From assembly GCF_020509005.1 (NCBI RefSeq), contig NC_063012.1:10912001-10976000 (forward strand): a DNA stretch of 64,000 nt, written 5' to 3'. A model generated the notes under the pieces. It was given only the letters and a program-made list of their open reading frames with translations. It was not told the DNA's origin and did not search any database. The DNA is from Fulvia fulva. Its lineage: Eukaryota > Ascomycota > Dothideomycetes > Mycosphaerellales > Mycosphaerellaceae. Of the stretch, positions 30,028 through 39,287 are shown one piece after another. Position numbers and translations under genes: made by a program. Position 1 is the first letter of the stretch, and every line of letters begins with the position of its first letter.

Positions 30028-32480
30028 TAAAAACAACCATCACTAGCTGAACGGCTAGCTAGGAGACGAGAACGACGAATGTGTGTACCACATTCGACTT
30101 TCACCTTCGACTGGCATCCTTACCCACGCTTCACCTCAGCCCAAGACCCGCGAGGTTGTGCCGGTGAGCCAGTGACGACTGTCGAGAATACAACAAGTCT
30201 GATGCATGTATATACTTTCTGATGAAGACTGCCATATGACGGAAACGGACCAGTATCAATTCCTCTGAAACGAGGCAAAAAGCGTAGCGTGGCTCCATCA
30301 CATCCCGGGACCAGCGTCCACGATCACGTCCGGAGGTGACTGATACTCCACCAGCAAGAAGGTAAAGACGGAAAAAGCAAAAAGGATACACCATTAGCTC
30401 GATGGTGACAACGAGGTGATGGAGGCGGTATGTGCGTAGTACATGCAGTCCTCGATTCGTGTCGCAGCCTTGTTTGGCGCCGAAACATGCAATGAGGCAT
30501 GACCGGCGCCGTACCGTTGAGCTAATGATGATTCGCGAAGAGAAGGCAGAGTTTGGGGGGATATATGCCTTTGAGTTTGTGGGTGGTGGCATGTGATAGC
30601 CGGAATCGGATCGGCTGAGGTGCGGTATACGACAAAAGAAAATCAGCCCTCGATACAACGAATCTCATCGAGGAACGAGCCCACAAGTTTAGTCGAACGG
30701 CGTCTCAGCTACCGGTACTACAGCCAAAGCATGTCACGAAGCAAAAAGAGAATCGCCATTAGCTCAAAGACTGTCAGGGCAACCATTCACGACACCACAT
30801 GTGCAATACATGTAGTGTCCCGATACTTGCTCTGGCTCGCTTGTCAGTCAGTCCAACCATTTCAACGAGGCTGGACTGATTCGACTGATGCCGTGCCGTT
30901 GAGCTAATGATGATCCGCGGGAGGAAGGGGTGTATGAGCGGTATATGTACCTTCCAGTGAATAATGGCATGTGATATACGCTGGGGCTCGTGCTTCCAAC
31001 ACAGTAGCTTGCTGATGAGCATTCAAGGAGCAAAAGACGGATTCCATGGTCCATGACAATCCGGAAGACGATGCGTATTGTCACAATCATTGGCACCCGT
31101 CATGGACCTTCACAATCGAGGGCGCGGCAGAAGAGAACCGATCTATCGAGCAAAAAAGAACCACCAGTAGCCTAATGGCTTCCAGGACAGCAGCCACTTC
31201 CTGCGATGCTATACACATCGTAGGTGTCAATCAGTCCTAGATTTCTGGTAGCCAATAGATCGTTTACGCAACAGAGATCGAGATGGCGCCGTACCATTGA
31301 GCTAATGACGGTTCGCTGGAGGGTAAAGAAACTAGAGAGTATTAATGGCTACGACTTGCCGTAGCTAAGTCTGCATGTGATAACAGGTAAGCTTGAGTAT
31401 GTCGCGACGTATCATGTCGAAGTATGGAAAATGGAGCAAAAGGAGTACAGCATCGACACGACCGAGAGAGCGGTCCCTATCATAGCGTGATATGATCCAT
31501 GTCATCGGTCCTTTCGTAGAAGAGATTCTAAGCAAAAGAGAATCACCATCGCCCCAACGACCGTGTCAAAGAGAAGGACTGGGGTTGTGTCATGGACGCA
31601 TCGTAGCACCTTCGCGCTTTGTAGTTTGCTTGTCGGCCAGGCTTTCCTGTGTGTGAACTGACACCGTACCGTTGAGCCAAAGATGATTCGCTAATGAGGT
31701 GGTATTCTTGGAGTATGTATGACTACGCCAGCAGAGGAGAGGGGCAACTGGCATGTGATTACCACTGGTGCCAAGAACGACGCTTATCTTCGAATCAAGA
31801 GGGAAAGGAGACACTCTTTGCCTTCAATACCAGTAGATCATGGACTTGATGGTAGAGACCACAAGTAAGACGATTCTTCAAAGGCATCAAAGACGGCAGA
31901 AGGAATGACCACCAGCCCAATGATGGCGACAGCGGAGACACAAATACATGCGACATACACGTGGAGCATGCCATCGCAAGCCGCACATTCCCTGGCCAGA
32001 TCAACTCAAGGATGATCTTAAAGCAATGTCATTGAGCCAATGATGATTCGTCGAGGGTGCGAACATTTCCGAGGTATGTATGCATTCTTGACTGCCAAGT
32101 GAAGTAAACATGTGATCACATGGAACGCCAAGACTACGATGAACTGGGACCAAACGATGCAAAAAGATGCTCTGGGTCTACCGAGATCAGCGAACACATC
32201 GTGCATGTGCTACGGTCTATATGAGCTTGCTTCAAGAGTGTACTTAGGAGCAAAACAACTCACCATCGGCCCGACGGATCCAATCAACATGAACAGCGAC
32301 GAAGGATGCTCAATGGCATGCGAAGTCGTCGTGTTGTTGTTACTCTAGCTTGCCGCTCAGCCTCTTTACGAGCAAGACTGGCGCCTTGCCATTGAGCCAA
32401 TGATGAGTCGCTGGAGTGAGCTCAACTCAATTGCTATGTATGGCTTCACGGAAGCTAGCCGGCTGCATGTGATAGAGAGT
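30028..32480. repeat. Seven-unit degenerate tandem array with inverted arms (about 370 bp period)
   Basis: Seven units, each with an A arm (plus strand, like GAATCACCATTAGCTCAACG) and, 93-125 bp later, a B arm that is its near reverse complement (like CGTTGAGCTAATGATGATTC). A arms start near 30037, 30384, 30750, 31158, 31540, 31903 and 32258. B arms start near 30161, 30514, 30895, 31294, 31660, 32023 and 32388. After each B arm come a GTATGTATG-like block at a nearly constant distance and a block reading GCATGTGAT, complete in units 1, 2, 3, 4 and 6 (30589, 30967, 31373, 31751, 32465) and one base off in unit 5 (ACATGTGAT, 32108). The A arms are preceded by AGCAAAA. Outside these blocks the units have diverged heavily. 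No continuous protein frame spans the array. See findings. Confidence 0.72.
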
Positions 32481-32932
32481 ACCGAGGAATCTAAATCCAG
32501 AGGACCCTCGAAATCATTCGTTATCTTGGCCACGATCTTGCTACTGGAGCAGACCATAAAGAATGTCGTCGATTCGCAGTGCATAGCCGAGAGCGTTGAG
32601 CGCGAGTATGACTTATACGATGATAACAAGTAGTGCATACAATTGCTCCCTCAGACTCAAATATCAGGTCAACCGAGGAGCCGGCACACGAGAAGCAGAA
32701 GTCCAGATGAGCGGCAGCACATCCGCGGACTAAGTTTGCACGACGACTGTTCAGCGACTGCAGGAGGTATCAATGCAGAGCTCGTGCTTGGATGCAGGAA
32801 CAGCATCTGTGATCTCGCCTCTTACGGGACAGTGTCACCGAGGAGCTCGAGCCCATCGCTGTGTTCGTAAGATGTGTTCATCAGAATATCTCATTTCTTC
32901 CATTGCTTCCTCCCAAGTACGCTACACCACGC

Positions 32933-34501
32933 TCAAAACCCCGACCCAACCACAAAGCTAACATCATAATTATACGAGTTGGCATTATCAAAGTCCTCCG
33001 GCCCACCGTTCGTCGCAATATAGCCGACATTATCATAATGCCTAATGAACCTCGTCGGGTATCCCCAAGCTCGGATCGAATTAGTGTTGCTGCCCTGCAG
33101 CCCAGTCTGGGGACAGAACGTAGCATCCTCGTCGAACTGCTTGCTCCCATCGCTAGCCTGGATGTAGAGCACGAACGCGCTGTGACGGATGTAGCTACCT
33201 GGTGTATCCTTGGACTCGAATGAAATGCAGCCGCTGTTACCGAGGCCGGTGCGGACTGTCCATTGGGCTTTACCCTGGGCTGTGGCGCTGCTGGAGGAGG
33301 TGACGACTTGGGTGTTGACGGTTGAACCGTCGTGGGCGAGGTAGCGGGTATCGTAGCCTGGGGTTGTGGCGCGGATTGTGACGGTCGAGCCGACGGTGAG
33401 GGCTTTGCCGCTGGTCAGGGCGCCGACGGCGTATTTGGCTGCGACGATGTTGGCTTGGACGGAGTTCTCGGTGGCGTCGGATGGGTAGCCGGTGGTCATG
33501 ACGCCTTCGTAGAAAGTTCCCTGCGCTCCGTTGCTGTTGTCACCGCCGATGCCGAGGAGGATGGCGCCTTCCTTGCTCATGGGGTTGTAGCCGGAGGCAT
33601 TTGGACGTGGACCGTTGTAGAACGATGATAGACCTCCACTTGCAGCGTTGCCGGCCCTGATGGCCCACTTGTTGGCACCGCCCTTGAGCGCTGCAGTAAG
33701 GAAGCGGTAGGTCACGGTTGGATCAGCTGGGTTATTCTTGACGTTCTGACCGGAGAAGAGGCCGTTCTCGAGGTCTGCCATGACCCATGGTCCGTTGCCG
33801 GCGCCAGTTCCCCAGATGGTGTTGGTACCGAAGTACAGAGCCTCCATGTGGCCGTTGCCAGTGTCGAGGTTGTCTGTCTCGGCGTTGCCGTAGTCGAAGC
33901 AGCAGGCATCGTTGTAGTGTGTCCCGTCGAAGATGGCGTACATACCTTCGGCTGCATCTCCTGTCGCCACGCCGTTTGTGACATCGTTTCGGTAGCCAGT
34001 ACCTGGCGAGATGAATGCACCGTACGCCTTCTGTCCATTCAACGTCACTGGTGCTCCGATGGCACTTGCCAGATTGTCGTAGCCTCCTGGTTGCGGTCCG
34101 CTGGCTGCACCTCCGGGTGGTGCTTGAGTCAGGTGATTCTTCTTGCCAGATTGATCGTAGATGATGCTGATGAGACAGGTCGTGCTCGCACAGAAGGACT
34201 TGTAGTTATATTAGCTTCGTTAAATGTACTCCAACAGACTGTCCTCCTTCCTCACATCTTGAGCAGCCGCATTGGCGACACCACCAGCCGATACTGGTGC
34301 AATATCGGTCGTCTTGCCATCGGAGTCACGCTTGACCTGGTAAAGGGCTCCGCTGTAGGCTCCGTAAAGAGCACGAGTCGTGCTGTGTGCAGCAACACAA
34401 GGAGTGTTACCAGAAGCATAGATATCGCAAGGTCCAGTGGCAGCCAGCGCTCCAGTAGAGGCCAGAACAAGGGCCAGCAGAGAGCTGGTTCGAGGCGACA
34501 T
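32933..34501 (-). CDS. abfB: Alpha-L-arabinofuranosidase B (GH54 with CBM42)
   Basis: Secreted enzyme releasing arabinose from arabinan and arabinoxylan side chains. Two exons, complement(32933..34198, 34256..34501), give 503 aa; the intron of 57 bp has a GTGAGG donor, a GCTAATATAAC branch region and an AAG acceptor. A signal peptide (LLALVLASTGALA) precedes GPCDIYASGNTPCVAAHSTT. The GH54 domain includes GMYAIFDGTHYNDACCFDYG, GNGPWVMADLENGLFSG (the Glu matching the known nucleophile) and ILLGIGGDNSNGAQGTF (the Asp matching the acid/base). The last 140 residues are the AbfB/CBM42 beta-trefoil (TRYLAHDGS, DTPGSYIRH, WGYPTRFIRHYDNVGYI). Length and order fit fungal abfB closely. Confidence 0.95.
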
Positions 34502-35436
34502 GTTCGTGGCCTATACAGCTGGACTTAACAAAGGCTTCCGCTCTATGCTGGCTTCGACTGGAGGCGGAAATGCCGGCTGCTGGATCTCGCAAACATGGTC
34601 GCTGTCGAAGTATTTATCGATTCCGCAGTGAGTCGTGCAATGAACCGTGCCGTCCCATCCATGACCCCCGGAGAATTTCATGATCAGTATTGTATTGAAG
34701 CTAGGGCTGAGTGCAGACTAGCATCTTATTGTGGACACGCGAAGCCTGGGGTACGTGGCTCTACTTGCTTGACGCGATTTGGCTCGCGGCAAGAATCCTC
34801 CTTCTTCATGCTTGACTAGATGGTTAATCTGCATGTAATGTGGCGTCCTCATAGTGCAATATGTACAGTCGGGTGGGTGTATTGTAACTGTTCCACCACT
34901 GAGGTTGGGACCGCTCAGCCATACTTCAGGTCGGCTTTCTTGGGAGAAGTGATCGCCTTTTTGCTTACCCAACTAGGCAAGTCAAGAAAGCAAGGCCGGA
35001 GGCCGAAGTGTCATGCGACCATAGTTGACAGGTCGCTACAGCCGTCCGAGGTGCCGTGCGAAGCGCTCCGTTCTTTTCTTGCGTTGTGAGGGCCACGGGC
35101 AATCGTGTTCCACCAATCTGGGTGTCTCCTTTGACTTCGATATCTCGTGCGAGCTCACGCAGATTCTTTTGGCAACGTGCCTTGCAGTCGCAGCACATTC
35201 TCTCCACGCGGGGTATCGTAGAGAATCGTGGAGACTGTACCAGTTCTGTACCAATAAATCCTCCGCTCCCATGTCGCTCCGTGAGCATATGCTGTTTGTC
35301 CTGAAGAAGAAGTTGTGTTGGCCAAGCTTGCTACAAAGCTTGTCTCGTGGACACATGGCACCATAATGCCATGTCCCGTCTAGGACATCGTAGAGCTGAT
35401 GGCATTCCAGAGTCCCGATCGATGGAAGAGCTTGGG
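34502..35436. other. Intergenic, possibly with HET gene remnants
   Basis: The right part (about 35036-35479, minus strand) has an open frame overlapping and following the HET fragment in another phase, with HET-like CPRDKLCSKLG. The left part is the abfB upstream region. No other feature is seen. Confidence 0.4.
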
Positions 35437-36285
35437 TCATATTGTTCGCTTGCACGATTTGTTCACTTCCTTTGGCCAAGTCCTCAGCTCGACCAGATCT
35501 CGCCTTTGCGTCCCTAACGTTATCAATGATGTGCGCCCGGAGAGACCAAGGCTTTGGTGTTTATCCTCGAATGCCTCCCAAGGAGCGGTAAGGAGGCCGG
35601 CTTGCAGGACGATCTGCTTTGCGAGAAGGACCTCTTGTATGACCCAGCTATGACCGAACCACGGTCGCTGCATGAAGTGCCGTAGGCCATTTTGACTGAG
35701 CTCTTTGGGCCAAGTCTTGTTTGACCGGTTGAGTACCACGATCGAGCAGGCGTCCTCTGCACCGGTGTATGCGATGACTTGGCTTGCTGTTCGGTAGATG
35801 TGGCCCATCAGAGACACCCGCTGCGCTCTTTCGATTGGGTCTGTTTGAATGATGCATATCGAGTCAAGCCAAAGATGACGTGATCGTTCTTGCTGGCGCA
35901 AGTCCTGCAGCATGGCGAGACATACCCCCGGTACATCAATGTCGATGTCGTAGCTGTCCACATATAGCCCGCCGACGGCCGTGGCAACGCCCCAACACCA
36001 AGATACCGCTTCGTAAGATGGACAGTCAGAGAAAGACTTGAATTCCCGCAGGGTGATGTGGACATCCTTGCCAGTGGTTGCATTCAGTTCCAAGAGTCCG
36101 AACTCGCGCTGTATAAATCTTCGCCGGTGCACTTCTCTCGGCCATACCTGCCTCAGTGAAGCTGGGCGATAACTTCGCGGGACAGCCGGTGCTACTCCCC
36201 GTCCATCGTCCTGCTCATTGTCCGAGGAAGAAGACGTTGATCCCCAATCGCTGAATATCTCGCAAAAGTATGGTGAGTGTGGCTT
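35437..36285 (-). pseudogene. HET-domain protein, truncated or frameshifted
   Basis: About 280 codons with a clear heterokaryon-incompatibility (HET) domain: SYEAVSWCWG, LAMLQDLRQQERSRHLWLDS, ICIIQTDPIERAQRVSLMGH, IYRTASQVIAYTGAED, and RPWFGHSWVIQEVLLAKQIV. HET proteins mediate non-self recognition and cell death in fungi and are usually 500-700 aa. This frame stops just after the domain. A second frame, shifted and overlapping (about 35479 to 35036), continues with LYDVLDGTWHYGAMCPRDKL, which looks like the next conserved part (xPRDKVYGLLG in typical members). I see no in-frame ATG near the 5' end. So a frameshift near 35450 plus a missing start suggest a decaying gene, although unrecognised introns are an alternative. 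Confidence 0.6.
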
Positions 36286-36819
36286 CAATCGTTGTGCATG
36301 CCGAGCATTGCCGGCTTTCTTATGTTTTGTCGAGCAGTCCGAAGGGATGGTTACACGACATACTCAGCTCACTGGCGAGCGTCATTTGTGGCGCAAGTGA
36401 TAGACGCAGCCACTAGAACAAGATCGCTTAGCCGTGGTAGAGGTATGAGTGTTGTCCATCGCCCTACAGCTGTAGCTGGCTGAGATGGATCCGTCGCCCT
36501 TTGCCACAGGGTTTGTACAAGAAGCCCTCTGATACCCGTGGAGCGAGGTTATTTGCACAATCCTCGTCGACTCGTCAGATATGCATCGTTTCTCAGGTTG
36601 GCAAGTCCGGTGGAACAGCTCAAAAGAGACCGTCTGCCTGATGCAAGAAGCACACAATGTGGAGTTCCAGCTTCGCTCGATCGCGAATCCCGATCCTGAT
36701 CTGCAAGCCGTTGTGGATCGTTCTTCAGCTGCTGCCTTCGCGCAGTCTTGATAAGAAGATGGCTTCCCATTTCGCTTCGACCAATTTCGTGTCGAAGTAA
36801 TGTCCAAGTCGAGAATAGA
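36286..36819. other. Intergenic, divergent
   Basis: Region between the HET fragment and the hydrolase gene. Short frames only. The HET start exon, if it exists, should be here; I could not identify it. Confidence 0.4.
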
Positions 36820-38142
36820 ATGACAAGAAACACTATGCCAGAACCAGAACCAGTGTCCGACTCTGCCACATCCAACTCACGACCCGACTTCGACGCCCTA
36901 GTCCAACACCAACTCGACAAACACAAACTTCCCGGCGCAAGCTTCTCCCTCGTCCATGGCAAAACCATTTGGAGTAAAGGCTACGGCCTCGCAGATCTCT
37001 CCACCGGACGCGATATTGATGCAAACATCACCCTGCACTACTCCGCCAGCACAACCAAAGCTTTCCTCACCACCGCCCGGGCCCTCTACATCAACTCCAA
37101 CGCCAACAAGCGCAAGCCAGACCATGAGAAGATCTCCTTTAGCACCTCTTTGAGTAAGATCATTCGTGATGACTCCGTCCTCCCCAATCCCTTCTCTACT
37201 GAGCGTGTCACGCTCGAAGATGTCCTCTCCATGCGCTCTGGAATGGCTCGACATGAATTGGCGTATGGGCGTGAGGAGGCTTACACGCCTCGTGATGTCG
37301 TGCGCAACCTGCGGAATCTGCCGGTACATACGGAGTTGAGGATGGAGTTTGAGTACTGTAATACGGGGTATGTCGCTGCGAGTCATGCGCTTGAGGTGGT
37401 GACTGGACGGCCTTTGGTTGATGTTCTGCGAGAGTGGATCTGGGAGCCGCTTGGGATGGGGAGTACGTTTGGCGGGTATGATGAGGTCGTCGCTAGAGGC
37501 CAGGAGGGGAGGATGGCGAAGGGGTATACCTGGAGTAAGTTGCCTCACCATGAGGATTTCGGGGATGGAGAGTTTCGTGCTGAAGAGCCGATGGATCTCA
37601 GACCTGTTTCGGGCGCAGGATATATGATCTCCACTGGGGATGATTATGTGAAGTGGCTCAAGGCTCTGCTCAGCCGATCAGATCTCAATCCTATCACGGT
37701 GGAGATTACGAAGGGATGCTTTAGCCCTCGTATGATCTGTCCGCCCACAGGCGTGAGCGAAGCTATCTTCGACGGAGGCCACCTGCTGTACGCTCTCGGA
37801 TGGTTCGTAGCATCGTACAAAGGGCACCGTATCGTCTACCACCCGGGCGGGTTGGTAGGCGGTGGGTCGAGGGTGCTTTTGTGTCCATCGATAAAGTTCG
37901 GGACGAGTTTCTTGTCGAATGGCTTTGGGGCTGGAGAGAGGTTAGCATCACTGCAGTTGTGGCTTTTGGACCGAGCGTTGGGTCTGGGTGAGAAGGAGTG
38001 CGATGGGTTCGAGAAACGGAAGGCTCAGAGTCGGATCGGGGAAGATGGGCAGGTCCAGGCTTTCGGTATTGGGATGGAACCGGCGATGCGTGATGAGTTG
38101 TTCTGGTTTGACAGAAAAGACCGTCGAAAGGTAGAAAATTAA
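36820..38142 (+). CDS. Beta-lactamase-fold serine hydrolase (class C/esterase type)
   Basis: Intronless, 440 aa. The family includes class C beta-lactamases, DD-peptidases, esterases and LovD-like acyltransferases. The catalytic S-x-x-K is STTK at residues 77-80 (in HYSASTTKAFL), the Y-x-N is YCN at 179-181, and the third motif near the end is HPGG (in YHPGGLVGGGS). Before that are the usual LEDVLSMRSGM and WIWEPLGMGST. No signal peptide is visible, so it is probably cytosolic. Substrate unknown. Start: ATG at 36820; a second at 36835 is as good. The stop codon overlaps, by two bases, the stop of a convergent pseudogene. Confidence 0.88.
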   Translation: MTRNTMPEPEPVSDSATSNSRPDFDALVQHQLDKHKLPGASFSLVHGKTIWSKGYGLADLSTGRDIDANITLHYSASTTKAFLTTARALYINSNANKRKPDHEKISFSTSLSKIIRDDSVLPNPFSTERVTLEDVLSMRSGMARHELAYGREEAYTPRDVVRNLRNLPVHTELRMEFEYCNTGYVAASHALEVVTGRPLVDVLREWIWEPLGMGSTFGGYDEVVARGQEGRMAKGYTWSKLPHHEDFGDGEFRAEEPMDLRPVSGAGYMISTGDDYVKWLKALLSRSDLNPITVEITKGCFSPRMICPPTGVSEAIFDGGHLLYALGWFVASYKGHRIVYHPGGLVGGGSRVLLCPSIKFGTSFLSNGFGAGERLASLQLWLLDRALGLGEKECDGFEKRKAQSRIGEDGQVQAFGIGMEPAMRDELFWFDRKDRRKVEN

Positions 38143-38652
38143 TGCTTGAGGTGTCCAGACTCACGAAGCGTAGTCCGAAAGTCGGAGGTGGCTTTGCTGT
38201 CAAGGAATTCTTCGATGAGGTGTGATCTTGTGCCCGGATGGGGTGAGAGTTAGGAACCAGACGTATTCATTGTTCAGCGGGCCGGCCGGGGTCGTGGCGG
38301 ACGTTGAGGAACGGCACACTGCGCGTAGGGAGTCGGGGACAGCGAGGTAATCGTGGATTGTCATCTAGATGTTCTCAGTGCTTGTCTGAGTGTATGAATA
38401 TGTATTGAGCGTACTTTGCCGTTTGTGACCAGAGAGGCAACATTCTTGAAGCAGTCAGCCCACCGATCTTGGCTTCTCGCAGCTTCTCGCAGGTGCGGCG
38501 ACGGATGCAGGCATCATGATGCGCCGGCATTCGGGAGCTCTAGTGGCGAGATTTGGTTCTGCTGAGTGAATCCAGTCGCCGTTCCACGGGTAGAGGAAAT
38601 CGTCGGTGGTCTTGCGCATTTTAGCAGCGATGTCGTTGGTGGCCATGGTCAT
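38139..38652 (-). pseudogene. NTF2-like (SnoaL-type) protein, frameshifted
   Basis: Read on the minus strand the sequence resembles small fungal NTF2-like proteins. It begins MTMATNDIAAKMRKTTDDFL, with RAPECRRIMMPASV behind it. One base out of phase it continues RWADCFKNVASLVTNGK. After a short intron (donor GTACGC, acceptor CATCTAG) it reads MTIHDYLAVPDSLRAV, TPAGPLNNEYVWFLTLTP, and after another phase change HLIEEFLDSKATSDFRTTL, ending at a TAA at 38139-38141. The order of motifs matches the family (W at the start, PECxxxxxPASL, ANEY, EFxDSK). Two separate frame breaks with no plausible splice sites argue for a pseudogene rather than exons. Sequencing error would need two events. Confidence 0.65.
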
Positions 38653-39287
38653 GATGGGATCTGAGTGTCAGTTGAGTCACAGGGGAGATTGGGAATGGTA
38701 TTGACATCATGGGCATATCTCCATCTATGTACCTCACTGGACGCGTTCGGCCGTACGCGTCGTGGTTAAGAAATGCGTGTCTTGCAAAGTTGCTCCTCGC
38801 TGACAGACTCGCGTGGTATCGCCCAGTGATATGATGCTACAATGGAGACATCAGACAGGTGAGTCCTCTGGGGATGATGTTGTTGGTGTGCATGTCACAG
38901 AGATGGAGGTGTGGGAAAGTGCGGCTCTCTCATCTCTTCGGCTGGCGGCACGACGATCCGCCTGCACGATCAGGGGCAATGCTTGAACGTCAGCGTCCCT
39001 TCCAAACTTGAGCCTCAATCAAGCGGCAAGAGGCAGTAGCGATGCGCTGGGACGAGGTCGTCACACCCGACTTGACCGCCTGATACATCCGCGAGCGCGC
39101 AAAGAGCAAGTACACGGCAGCCTACATACAGACTTTCCTTCATCTTCTTCCATAACGACACTTCAAGCTGTCTTCTCACATAGCATACCCGCGTTCCTCC
39201 CTGTCAGGGAGAAGAGCGTCGGGACATACGCGCCACTCATCAACAGCACCCGAGTCAGGCTCATGGGCGGCCTCGAACAACACGGCA
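38653..39287. other. Intergenic, divergent promoter region
   Basis: Upstream of the beta-glucosidase and of the NTF2-like pseudogene. No gene or repeat seen. Confidence 0.45.

Noticed and set aside
30161..32408. Box C/D snoRNA cluster: the B arms contain ATGATGA, a C-box-like string
   Set aside because: No CTGA D box lies at a consistent distance with a closing stem; units 3 and 4 lose the C-box match. The conserved part extends well beyond a C box.
30037..32408. tRNA genes or tRNA-derived SINEs: arms contain TAGCTCAACGG, similar to a tRNA A box
   Set aside because: No B box (GGTTCGANNCC) at the right distance, no acceptor stem and no D-stem partner; the inverted arm pairing explains the motif better.
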